A stretch of 64,000 nt of DNA from Manihot esculenta (lineage: Eukaryota; Streptophyta; Magnoliopsida; Malpighiales; Euphorbiaceae), in contig NC_035172.2 in NCBI RefSeq assembly GCF_001659605.2, positions 31,237,342 to 31,301,341 of the forward strand, given 5' to 3'. Numbering within the stretch: the stretch's first letter is position 1; every line of letters starts with the position of its first letter. The position numbers and the translations under genes were made by a program. This document shows positions 24,634 through 35,425 of this stretch, one piece after another. The notes beneath the pieces were generated by a model that saw only the letters and a list, made by a program, of their open reading frames with translations, did no database searches and was not told the DNA's origin.

Positions 24634-25771
24634 ATGATGATGATGATGATATGGTATGGAAGTCCAGGAAGACCCATTCTACGTCCCTGGCACAATGTAA
24701 GAGAAAGTCCAGGAAGACCCATTCTACGTCCCTGGCACATTGGAATGTTATGATATGTTATGTAAGAGGAAGTCCAGGAAGACCCATTCTATGTCCCTGG
24801 CACTATTGGATATGTAGAGAACTATTGGTGACAAGTTCATCCTTAATGTGATTTGTTTGTGATGTGATGCATTTCATGAAAGGATGAACTTTAAATATAA
24901 TGTTTTATTATTCTGCTCACCGGGCTCTAGTAGCTCACCCCCTTTTCCCTTAATCTCCCAGGTTTACAGGTACGGGATAGAGCAGGAAGTTAAGAGTAAA
25001 GTTATGTTCTATATAATAGCTAGTGGTGGACATGATAAATATTCTACGTCCCTGGCACATTGGAATGTTATGATATGTTATGTAAGAGGAAGTCCAGGAA
25101 GACCCATTCTATGTCCCTGGCACTATTGGATATGTAGAGGACTATTGGTGACAAGTTCATCCTTAATGTGATTTGTTTGTGATGTGATGCATTTCATGAA
25201 AGGATGAACTTTAAATATAATGTTTTATTATTCTGCTCACCGGGCTCTAGTAGCTCACCCCCTTTTCCCTTAATCTCCCAGGTTTACAGGTACAGGATAG
25301 AGCAGGAAGTTAAGAGTAAAGTTATGTTCTATATAATAGCTAGTGGTGGACATGATAAATATTGAAATGTAGTGTATAGTTCAGTAATGTAATGAATAGT
25401 ATTATATAGTTATGTAATGTAATGATGTTATTGAGGATTAGAGTTGTGCTTGACCCCAGTATGTTATTAATCCCTTTGAGTACATGATTTTAATGATGTT
25501 TATGTTTAACCAAACTTAACATATGTTATGTTACCCCATTGGAGCATTGTTGAGAACTCCAGTGTGGGGTTGATGATTATGTATATGTATAGTGCATGCA
25601 CAGGTTGAGTTTGGTAAATGAATGAGAAAATTCAAATTTTCATGTGATTGTTGATCATGTATGGGATTAAACAGGTTTACAGGAGGTAAGTTAGGCTTGC
25701 TACGGGTCCCGGCGGCCTTAAGACTATCTGGATCCTAGCGCCGGTAACGGTCTGATTTTCGGATCGTTACA
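24634..25771 (+). mobile_element. Solo LTR, right segment (continues 3289-4758)
   Basis: Resumes inside the hairpin region (units 24664-24803 with arms CCAGGAAGAC and GTCCCTGG around CCATTCTAC). It ends GGATCGTTACA at 25771 and is followed by the duplication ACAGT, which matches 3284-3288. It contains a 320-bp tandem duplication. Confidence 0.87.
24721..25360 (+). repeat. 320-bp tandem duplication inside a solo LTR
   Basis: Two head-to-tail units, 24721-25040 and 25041-25360, are almost identical. Each starts ATTCTACGTCCCTGGCAC and ends near GTGGACATGATAAAT. The unit spans a hairpin, the C/T-rich CAG site and part of the downstream leader. The near identity implies a duplication younger than the LTR. 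Confidence 0.9.
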
Positions 25772-25789
25772 ACAGTAGTAGTCCAGCTT

Positions 25790-26012
25790 CACAAAAAGAT
25801 TCTAAGATATTTGATGCCTGAAAGCTCATGAAGGCTAAAGAAAGTCCGAAAGCACGTCAGGGCTAGAGAATATCCAAAAGCTTATCAGGGCTAAAGAAAG
25901 CACGAAAGCACTCTAAGGCTGGAAAAATGCTTATAAACTCGTCAGGGCTAGAAAAAGCCTGAAAACTCGACAGAGTTAGAGAAAGTTTGAAAGCATATTA
26001 GGGTTAGAGAAT
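25790..26012. repeat. Minisatellite, ~28-bp unit (left block)
   Basis: Degenerate tandem units of about 28 bp built on the words CGTCAGGGCTAGAG and AAAGCCCGAAAGCTC. The array continues after the MITE (26498-26668), after the chimeric element (34697-34779) and after the family B LTR (38450-38515). One array has therefore been split by three insertions. Confidence 0.75.
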
Positions 26013-26020
26013 GCCCAAAA

Positions 26021-26489
26021 TAGGGGTGAGCAGTATTCGGTTCAAACCGAAATAACTGACCGAATCGAATTAATTTCAAAATTCGGTTCGGTTTTTTATT
26101 CAATTCGATTCAGTTCGATTTTTAATTTCAAAAATTTCTGTTATTTCGGTTCGGTTCGGTTTTGATTAGAAAAGATCAAAAAAATTGAATCGAACCGATT
26201 AGTGATAATAATATGTTATTTTCAATAATATAGAGAAATTAAATTATATTAAGATTAAAATATTTTAATTAAATTTTAAAATATTAAAAATAAAGTGTAA
26301 AAAATAAAAAATTTATTAAAAATCAAAACCGATAAAATTGAACTAAATCGAACCGAATCAGATCGGTTTGGTTCGATTCAATTTCTGATCAAAATCGGTT
26401 CGGTTCGGTTTTATAAATACTAAAATTTCAATTTTCGATTTATTCGGTCGATTCGGTTTTAAACCGAATCTACCGAATGCTCACCCCTA
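26021..26489. mobile_element. hAT-like MITE (CGGTT-rich)
   Basis: 469 bp with terminal inverted repeats TAGGGGTGAGCA and TGCTCACCCCTA. The interior is full of CGGTTCGGTT and its complement, so much of it can fold on itself. The 8-bp flanks GCCCAAAA (26013-26020) and GCCCGAAA (26490-26497) match at 7 of 8 bases, the duplication size typical of hAT elements. There is no coding capacity. A related copy is at 48129-48592. Confidence 0.8.
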
Positions 26490-26497
26490 GCCCGAAA

Positions 26498-26668
26498 GCT
26501 CGTTAGGGTTATAGAAAGTTCGAAAGCACGTTAGGGCTAGAGAAAGCCCAAAAGCAAGTCAAGGATAGAAAATGCCTGTGAGCTCGTCAAGGCTAGAGAA
26601 TGCCCAAAAGCTCATCAGGGCTAGAGAATGAGGACTAGAAAAAGCCCAGAAGCTCATCAGGGCTGGTC
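26498..26668. repeat. Minisatellite, ~28-bp unit (second block)
   Basis: Continuation of the 25790-26012 array with the same units (GCTCGTCAAGGCTAGAGAATGCCC and variants), ending at the insertion point of the three-LTR element. Confidence 0.75.
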
Positions 26669-26673
26669 GGGGG

Positions 26674-28637
26674 TGTAACAGCCTGGAAATCGAACTGCTA
26701 CCGGCACTAGGATCCAGATCGGCTTAAGGCCGCCTAGACCCGTAGTAAGCCTACTGTGAACTCTGTGTATCTGTGAAATCCCATACATGATCATACATAT
26801 TCTGTAACATTTAAAACTTTTCTTTCTCCACGGCTTAACCTGTGCATACTCTATCTCTCTACTGTAAAAACTTGCCAGAGCTCTCATCTTAGCTCAAGGC
26901 AGCTCAAACTCATACTATGTAAGCCGGGCTTTTCATACATAAACATAAATCATTTACATAAGATCATGTACAAACTTAAAAGGGATACAACTCTTATCAA
27001 TCAAGCACCATCTAAACACTGTACATTTCCGTATCTCTTACATTTACATGTCCATACTATCTATTACATACATCTCTTTACGTTCTTCCTGTACTCTTCT
27101 TACATCTCTCTGTACTCTGAACCTGCACAACTGGGGATAGGGGAGAGGGGTGAGCTTCTATAGCCCAGTGAGCAGGAGCTATATAAACCAGTTTATAAAA
27201 CAGATGTCTTTATGCCATGCAGCACATCACAACCATATACATCAAGGAAGAAGTTGTCACCTATAGCCCTCCACATAACTGACTCACATATAGTACTAGC
27301 ACAGTGCCTGGGGCGATTAGGCCTCCTCCAGGACTTACTTTTCTGCAAAGGTTTTGTCAGGGCGATTAGGCCTTCTCTGACTGTTTTCTGAAAACGTTTT
27401 GCCAGGGCGATGAGGCCTCCTGGCTATCTACCTTTACTAACAGGGGCGGTTAGGCCTCCCTGCTCACACTTATCATGCTTGACTCTTTACTTAATTCATA
27501 TCATGTCATAGCATACCAAACTGAGGGCTAAAGGATCATCCAACATTCATCCGCATACTCATCAAATTATGCAATGCAACACCTTCGTGAATACTAATGC
27601 AACAACCTAATATCTCATGCTCATCCATTATTATCTTTTATTTTAACCATCCTAACATTATGGCAATTATGATGCATGAATCATGCTAAAACATTCTTGA
27701 ATTTAAAATATGCATAGTTAGTCCCACTCACCTCTGGCTGACTGTAGACTGACTTTGCAGGTTCCGGAGCAGTGCTCACTGCTGATCTCCCTGGTTTCTC
27801 TGGTCCGTTCCTACACAAGTGGACTCAGATGAGGGACCAAACTCACTCCATAACAGTTCGAAGAACTCCCCCAAAAGCCCTCTAACTATCACATAACACA
27901 TGCACACAGAACGCCTCAACATGCATATACACTTGTACATGCTCAAAGGGGTCTAAAACTAGCCTATAACCCTAACAAACACAATATCTAACACATAAAC
28001 ATGCTTGAACATCAAAAACTCTAAAAATCTCCTAGAACCCTACTCATGCGTACTACCCCATAATCTTCCATAAAACCTGTAAAAAACATAGTAAAAGCTT
28101 CGGATATATCCCTTACCTCTTGGAACACTTGAGGTTGGAAGCCTCTAACGTGGAGTTATGGCAAAATCCTCACGCAAAGCTCCAAACTTCAAACTTTGCT
28201 CCTTTTTGCTTAAAACTTCACAAATCCATAAAAACTCATCAAAACCTTGGAAGATTTGAAAAAACACAAAACTAAGCTAAGGAAGAGCATGATCTCACCT
28301 AGGTCTGGAGAAATGGGAAGCAAACTTACCCATTTGACCGACCTAGGGCCCTTTTAAAGATGGGTGGCCAGTCCACCTTCGGCGGCCAAACGTGAGATCC
28401 GAAAGCCATGCAAGTTCGGCGGCCGAAAGTGACCTTCGGCGGCCGAACCTTTGCATTTCTTCCTTAGTGCTTTTCTTTCCAAAACTCATTTCTCTAACCC
28501 TTGAAAACCTTAAAACTCTGTGAAAACATACTTAAACATTCTTTAAAACATATGTATGACCCTTCTAGAGGGTTCCGACACCCGAGATTCCATCAGACTA
28601 CAGGAATTCCAATGCCGGACTCTAGCCGGGTATTACA
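26674..28637 (-). repeat. 3' LTR of chimeric element (array-less subtype)
   Basis: 1964 bp with the usual termini. It lacks the leader palindrome array: the sequence passes directly from the upstream to the downstream side of an ACATGCA word. It keeps two U3 palindromes (about 28375-28460), the hairpin series 27306-27463 and a putative mini-exon 27732-27810. The TATA position is replaced by CTTTTAAAG near 28350. Confidence 0.9.
27306..27463 (-). repeat. Hairpin series with varied outer stems
   Basis: Four units on the minus strand share an inner stem GGC/GCC around a 6-nt loop (CTAATC, CTCATC or CTAACC) but have different outer stems: CCTGG/CCAGG, GTCAG/CTGAC, CCAGG/CCTGG and CAGG/CCTG. Every change on one arm is matched on the other. 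Confidence 0.75.
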
Positions 28638-28652
28638 TTCTCCCCCCCTTAA
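28638..28652 (-). other. Polypurine tract (minus strand)
   Basis: Reverse complement of AAGGGGGGGAGAA next to the left LTR, followed by the inverted repeat around ACATTCGTCCCCGAATGT seen in all copies. Confidence 0.85.
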
Positions 28653-28984
28653 GAACATTCGTCCCCGAATGTTCCTAAAACAACTAAACACATAGAAAAG
28701 GGGAAAAACTAATGCTCCTTGCTCTAGCAACACTGACGTACCTTTCCTCGGTGTTCTTCTCTCCATTCTTCGTCACATTACCTCTAAACTCTGCAAGCTT
28801 TCGCTGCGCACTCTAATCCTTGCCCTTCTCTCTTCATCTCTTCTATCCTGACTTCCTTTCTAACTCTTAACAGGTAGTATCCTTCGTTTCCCCCCCCATC
28901 CATACTAAACACTCAAGAGTGGGGTACTAGGATAAAACCTTGACTCTCTTAGCTCTGTTGATACCACTGAAACTGGTTTCCTCT

Positions 28985-29729
28985 CCTGATCATCTTTCCC
29001 TGAGCAACCTATAAGCCTGTAAGGCTGAGATCACACCTCTAGGCAGCCTACACTGTCCCTTCTTAGGGACTACCTCTGATCCATCGGACCTCTATACACA
29101 TCTGCCTGGTCTCTGCCAACTCGGCAGTACTACGAGTAGCTAGCCAATCCATCACTAGAAAGACGAACAGTTCAATCTAGAACCATAAGGTCAGATGGAA
29201 GGCATCTACTCCCCACTAACTGACGCTATCACAGATGGATCACTCTGAGGTCTACTAACTTTAATGACATTCTAAGCCCAGAGGTCATCAGACCTACTCG
29301 CTCTATGGTTCTAGAACCAACAGGGAAAAACATCAAAACGTAGATATACACGTCAAAACATCCAAGGAGGGAATTACCTGACACCCTGGTGTTAAACGTG
29401 TCTGCCTCTTGTTGTGTCATAGTAAAGATCCGAGCCGGAGCTGACGAACCTTCACCTCGAGGACCCACATGTGAAGGGGTTGACCCTCTTCCTCTACCCC
29501 TGCTCTGTGTCGTGACTGGAGCTACTGGTCGTGGTACACTTCCCCTAGTTGTCTGATGGGACTGTGCGGTGAAAAATGCCTGAGGGCACTCACGAGCTAT
29601 GTGTCCTTCTTGGCCACACCTAAAACATGCTGACGTCCCAAAGAGACAAACTCCTCCGTGCCTTCTACCACACTTCTCACATACTGGCACCTCTGAGCTT
29701 ACGCTCGAGTATCCTGCTTTCATCGTATC
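28985..29729 (-). pseudogene. Fragment of gag C-terminus and protease region
   Basis: The minus strand encodes the gag zinc-knuckle region (CX2C plus [15 protein letters not shown]), the Gly/Arg-rich linker and the [11 protein letters not shown] motif, then decays through the protease; the catalytic DPGAS site is not preserved. Remnants of the post-protease segment lie near 28990-29110. The upstream end fuses directly into an LTR at 29730. No RT follows. It is related to, but diverged from, the intact copy at 55711. Confidence 0.8.
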
Positions 29730-29730
29730 C

Positions 29731-32052
29731 CAGCCTGGAAATCGAACTGCTACCGGCACTAGGATCCAGATCGGCTTAAGGCCGCCTAGACCCGTAGTAA
29801 GCCTACTGTGAACTCTGTGTATCTGTGAAATCCCATACATGATCATACATATTCTGTAACATTTAAAACTTTTCTTTCTCCACGGCTTAACCTGTGCATA
29901 CTCTATCTCTCTACTGTAAAAACTTGCCAGAGCTCTCATCTTAGCTCAAGGCAGCTCAAACTCATACTATGTAAGCCGGGCTTTTCATACATAAACATAA
30001 ATCATTTACATAAGATCATGTACAAACTTAAAAGGGATACAACTCTTATCAATCAAGCACCATCTATACACTGTACATTTCCGTATCTCTTACATTTACA
30101 TGTCCATACTATCTATTACATACATCTCTTTACGTTCTTCCTGTACTCTTCTTACATCTCTCTGTACTCTGAACCTGCACAACTGGGGATAGGGGAGAGG
30201 GGTGAGCTTCTATAGCCCAGTGAGCAGGAGCTATATAAACCAGTTTATAAAACAGATGTCTTTATGCCATGCAGCACATCACAACCATATACATCAAGGA
30301 AGAAGTTGTCACCTATAGCCCTCCACATAACTGACTCACATATAGTACTAGCACAGTGCCTGGGGCGATTAGGCCTCCTCCAGGACTTACTTTTCTGCAA
30401 AGGTTTTGTCAGGGCGATTAGGCCTTCTCTGACTGTTTTCTGAAAACGTTTTGCCAGGGCGATGAGGCCTCCTGGCTATCTACCTTTACTAACAGGGGCG
30501 GTTAGGCCTCCCTGCTCACACTTATCATGCTTGACTCTTTACTTAATTCATATCATGTCATAGCATACCAAACTGAGGGCTAAAGGATCATCCAACATTC
30601 ATCCGCATACTCATCAAATTATGCAATGCAACACCTTCGTGAATACTAATGCAACAACCTAATATCTCATGCTCATCCATTATTATCTTTTATTTTAACC
30701 ATCCTAACATTATGGCAATTATGATGCATGAATCATGCTAAAACATTCTTGAATTTAAAATATGCATAGTTAGTCCCACTCACCTCTGGCTGACTGTAGA
30801 CTGACTTTGCAGGTTCCGGAGCAGTGCTCACTACTGATCTCCCTGGTTTCTCTGGTCCGTTCCTACACAAGTGGACTCAGATGAGGGACCAAACTCACTC
30901 CATAACAGTTCTACAAACGCCCCCAAAAGCCCTCTAAAAGACCCTCTAACTATCACATAACACATGCAAAAGCCAACTGGACAGGGCACTTTCGGCGGCA
31001 GGTTCGGCGGCCGAAACTCCCTTCCAGAAACGAAACTCACCTACTTTCGGCGGCCGAACCTCTACTTTCGGCGGCCGAAAGTCCTATCCCTACACCTTCG
31101 GGTGTACCTTCGGCGCCCGAACGTCTCGTCCAGAGACGAAACTCAACCTTCGGCGGCACTTTCGGCGGCCGAATGTGCATGACAGATCCGAAAGTCCAGC
31201 TTCCGGAAGCAGCCTTCGGCAGCCGAAGCCACCTCCTCAAGGCTTTCGGCGGCCGAACCTCCCTTCGGCGGCCGAACCTGGTTTCGCCCGAAGGGTAGAA
31301 ACCTGCTCTGCTTCATGCACACCTCCTCCTATCTCTCTCCCAACATGCACACAGAACTCCTCAACATGCATATACACTTGTACATGCTCAAAGGGGTCTA
31401 AAACTAGCCTATAACCCTAACAAACACAATATCTAACACATAAACATGCTTGAACATCAAAAACTCTAAAAATCTCCTAGAACCCTACTCATGCGTACTA
31501 CCCCATAATCTTCCATAAAACCTGTAAAAACCATAGTAAAAGCTTCGGATCTATCCCTTACCTCTTGGAACACTTGAGGTTGGAAGCCTCTAACGTGGAG
31601 TTAGGGCAAAATCCTCACTCAAAGCTCCAAACTTCAAACTTTGCTCCTTTTTGCTTAAAACTTCACAAATCCATAAAAACTCATCAAAACCTTGGAAGAT
31701 TTGAAAAAACACAAAACTAAGCTAAGGAAGAGCATGATCTCACCTAGGTCTGGAGAAATGGGAAGCAAACTTACCCATTTGACCGACCTAGGGTCCTTTT
31801 AAAGATGGGTGGCCAGTCCACCTTCGGCGGCCAAACGTGAGATCCGAAAGCCATGCAAGTTCGGCGGCCGAAAGTGACCTTCGGCGGCCGAACCTTTGCA
31901 TTTCTTCCTTAGTGCTTTTCTTTCAAAAACGCACTTCTCTAACCCTTGAAAACCTTAAAACTCTGTGAAAACATACCTTCTAGAGGGTTCCGACGCCCGA
32001 GATTCCATCAGACTACAGGAATTCCGATGCCGGACTCTAGCCGGGTATTACA
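29731..32052 (-). mobile_element. Internal LTR of the chimeric element (array-bearing subtype)
   Basis: LTR lacking its terminal TGTAAC: it begins AGCCTGGAAATCG directly after gag sequence. It ends properly with GGGTATTACA and is followed by a PPT stub. It is almost identical to the outer LTRs except for the palindrome array (30987-31285), a 12-bp insertion near 30936, and a ~30-bp deletion near 31975. No 5-bp duplication flanks it, so it is not a simple later insertion. Confidence 0.82.
30987..31285. repeat. Palindrome array retained in the internal LTR
   Basis: Many TTCGGCGGCCGAA copies and variants (for example TTCGGCAGCCGAA, TTCGGCGCCCGAA). The array sits between two ACATGCA words at 30962-30968 and 31343-31349. 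The outer LTRs have lost exactly the interval between these words. Confidence 0.85.
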
Positions 32053-32077
32053 TTCTCCCCCCCTTAAGAACATTCGA

Positions 32078-32480
32078 CGGGTGGATACATGTGATATGGT
32101 GGATAGAATGGAGGATAGGGCATATATGGCAGGTGGGGTGAATATGGGGCAAAACTGGAGTAATCTGACGTACCTCCCATCGGATACCCTGGGCCCTGTG
32201 CACCTCCCTGAGACTCCCCCATACCTTCTTCTGTCCCTCCTATACTCATACTCTCATCTCTACTCCGATCAACATCCCTAACCTCTCGAACTTCTTCTGA
32301 TCTGCCTCCTCTAGCTACTCCCCTTCTGCTCTCATCAGAAGACCTTCTCGGGTCTTGTGACGTTCCCTCCCTACTTAACCTGTGTCTCCTTGCCCGTGGC
32401 AATGCGGGAGGACGAGCCGTTGTACCCTCACTTCCTGGTGGTACTTCAGTCAATCTTGCAGATCGACGCATTCCTCTCAT
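32078..32480 (-). pseudogene. gag N-terminal fragment
   Basis: Starts at the conserved MRG-RRSARLT motif, just after a TTTCCAG acceptor-like site, and runs through the acidic/Arg-rich segment to the Pro/Tyr-rich stretch ([13 protein letters not shown]). It is then joined directly to the 3'-UTR/PPT stub of the internal LTR near 32076. About 4.5 kb of gag-pol seen in the intact relative is absent at this junction. Confidence 0.85.
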
Positions 32481-32712
32481 CTTAACTATCTGGAAACCAA
32501 CACATAGCATATCAATGACTCATACTCCATGTGAAACACATGAACATCTAACATTCATCACATAAAAAGAATGCACATGCATGACTCATGGCACTCCACA
32601 TCATAAGACTAACATCCTATCCTTATGGACATGTCTTCCTATGGTGCTTGACTCACTATAACCTCTATGAACCCATCTCTAACCATCTAGGTCCGACCAT
32701 GTGAACCTAACT

Positions 32713-32724
32713 GCTCTGATACCA
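32713..32724 (-). other. Primer binding site (initiator tRNA-Met)
   Basis: Reverse complement reads TGGTATCAGAGC, next to the right-hand 5' LTR. It shows that the chimeric element keeps the cis signals for reverse transcription. Confidence 0.9.
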
Positions 32725-32727
32725 ATC

Positions 32728-34691
32728 TGTAACAGCCTGGAAATCGAACGGCTACCGGCACTAGGATCCAGATCGGCTTAAGGCCGCCTAGACCCGTAGT
32801 AAGCCTACTGTGAACTCTGTGTATCTGTGAAATCCCATACATGATCATACATATTCTGTAACATTTAAAACTTTTCTTTCTCCACGGCTTAACCTGTGCA
32901 TACTCTATCTCTCTACTGTAAAAACTTGCCAGAGCTCTCATCTTAGCTCAAGGCAGCTCAAACTCATACTATGTAAGCCGGGCTTTTCATACATAAACAT
33001 AAATCATTTACATAAGATCATGTACAAACTTAAAAGGGATACAACTCTTATCAATCAAGCACCATCTAAACACTGTACATTTCCGTATCTCTTACATTTA
33101 CATGTCCATACTATCTATTACATACATCTCTTTACGTTCTTCCTGTACTCTTCTTACATCTCTCTGTACTCTGAACCTGCACAACTGGGGATAGGGGAGA
33201 GGGGTGAGCTTCTATAGCCCAGTGAGCAGGAGCTATATAAACCAGTTTATAAAACAGATGTCTTTATGCCATGCAGCACATCACAACCATATACATCAAG
33301 GAAGAAGTTGTCACCTATAGCCCTCCACATAACTGACTCACATATAGTACTAGCACAGTGCCTGGGGCGATTAGGCCTCCTCCAGGACTTACTTTTCTGC
33401 AAAGGTTTTGTCAGGGCGATTAGGCCTTCTCTGACTGTTTTCTGAAAACGTTTTGCCAGGGCGATGAGGCCTCCTGGCTATCTACCTTTACTAACAGGGG
33501 CGGTTAGGCCTCCCTGCTCACACTTATCATGCTTGACTCTTTACTTAATTCATATCATGTCATAGCATACCAAACTGAGGGCTAAAGGATCATCCAACAT
33601 TCATCCGCATACTCATCAAATTATGCAATGCAACACCTTCGTGAATACTAATGCAACAACCTAATATCTCATGCTCATCCATTATTATCTTTTATTTTAA
33701 CCATCCTAACATTATGGCAATTATGATGCATGAATCATGCTAAAACATTCTTGAATTTAAAATATGCATAGTTAGTCCCACTCACCTCTGGCTGACTGTA
33801 GACTGACTTTGCAGGTTCCGGAGCAGTGCTCACTGCTGATCTCCCTGGTTTCTCTGGTCCGTTCCTACACAAGTGGACTCAGATGAGGGACCAAACTCAC
33901 TCCATAACAGTTCGAAGAACTCCCCCAAAAGCCCTCTAACTATCACATAACACATGCACACAGAACTCCTCAACATGCATATACACTTGTACATGCTCAA
34001 AGGGGTCTAAAACTAGCCTATAACCCTAACAAACACAATATCTAACACATAAACATGCTTGAACATCAAAAACTCTAAAAATCTCCTAGAACCCTACTCA
34101 TGCGTACTACCCCATAATCTTCCATAAAACCTGTAAAAAACATAGTAAACGCTTCGGATATATCCCTTACCTCTTGGAACACTTGAGGTTGGAAGCCTCT
34201 AACGTGGAGTTATGGCAAAATCCTCACGCAAAGCTCCAAACTTCAAACTTTGCTCCTTTTTGCTTAAAACTTCACAAATCCATAAAAACTCATCAAAACC
34301 TTGGAAGATTTGAAAAAACACAAAACTAAGCTAAGGAAGAGCATGATCTCACCTAGGTCTGGAGAAATGGGAAGCAAACTTACCCATTTGACCGACCTAG
34401 GGCCCTTTTAAAGATGGGTGGCCAGTCCACCTTCGGCGGCCAAACGTGAGATCCGAAAGCCATGCAAGTTCGGCGGCCGAAAGTGACCTTCGGCGGCCGA
34501 ACCTTTGCATTTCTTCCTTAGTGCTTTTCTTTCCAAAACTCATTTCTCTAACCCTTGAAAACCTTAAAACTCTGTGAAAACATACTTAAACATTCTTTAA
34601 AACATATGTATGACCCTTCTAGAGGGTTCCGACACCCGAGATTCCATCAGACTACAGGAATTCCAATGCCGGACTCTAGCCGGGTATTACA
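32728..34691 (-). repeat. 5' LTR of chimeric element (array-less subtype)
   Basis: 1964 bp, the same length as the left LTR. I noticed only three base differences from it (near 26696/32750, 27913/33967 and 28095/34149). It is followed by TSD GGGGG. Confidence 0.9.
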
Positions 34692-34696
34692 GGGGG

Positions 34697-34779
34697 TAAG
34701 AAAAAGCTTGGAAGTATGTTAGGGTTGAAACATGCTCGGAAGTTCGATAAGGCTGGAAAAAGGCAAGGAGCTCGTAAGG
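34697..34779. repeat. Minisatellite remnant between insertions
   Basis: About 80 bp of the same ~28-bp repeat (GTTAGGGTTGAAACATGCTCGG and variants), left between the chimeric element and the family B LTR. Confidence 0.6.
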
Positions 34780-35425
34780 TGACTGTGCGGTTGTCGAAGC
34801 CGGTCAAAAATAACCTTTTTGGTTATCAACAATTTTACAACTGTAGATAGTGGCAAAAGAATCGAATGCATAGGGAATTGATACTTACCTATTTTCCTTA
34901 TCAAGACCAAGTAAACAAACTGAAAGCAAAATAAAAAGGGGATTTTGAGATTGATGAATTAAACTAGAATTAAAAGCAACAAAGTAAAGCAAATAATTAA
35001 AGTAAGGAAATTCAATAATGAGAAAGGCTCTAGTTGAAGAATTGGATCCACTTCAGTTGTTAGGATTGATCATTGACACAAAGATTCCTTTATTTGATTC
35101 AATAAATTAGTTATGGAGATGGAAGATACTTCTCACCACCATATCCCTCCTTAAGCATAAATCAATTAGGGAACGTCATCTAATTAATTACTAATCAACA
35201 AGTTGCCAAGGAAGGTCCTTGGGCCTTTAGCATCTAACAACTGTCAATTGCATTAAGAAATAAAGAGACCTAATTCTTGCTACCCAAACGTATGGTGATA
35301 TTGCTAGATCATGCAATTTCCTTATTTTTTACACCAAGATTTACTTGTGTTTGAATAATTCAAGCAATTACGGACTTAAAACTATCCAAACTAACAAATT
35401 ATTACCTTGCAATCAAGAATCAATT

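Larger units (their letters stand above)
26674..34691 (-). mobile_element. Chimeric, non-autonomous Gypsy element with three LTRs
   Basis: Outer LTRs (26674-28637 and 32728-34691) are both 1964 bp and nearly identical. The whole is flanked by TSD GGGGG (26669-26673 and 34692-34696), so it integrated as a unit. Inside, reading in element direction (right to left), come PBS, gag N-terminus, a 3'-UTR/PPT stub, an internal LTR of a longer subtype (29731-32052), gag C-terminus, pol scraps, PPT and outer LTR. RT, RNase H and integrase are missing, so movement would need proteins supplied by other copies. Confidence 0.85.

Noticed and set aside
29731..32052. Internal LTR as an ordinary nested solo-LTR insertion
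   Set aside because: It lacks the terminal TGTAAC, has no 5-bp duplication, and is followed by a PPT stub and a different gag segment from that on its other side.
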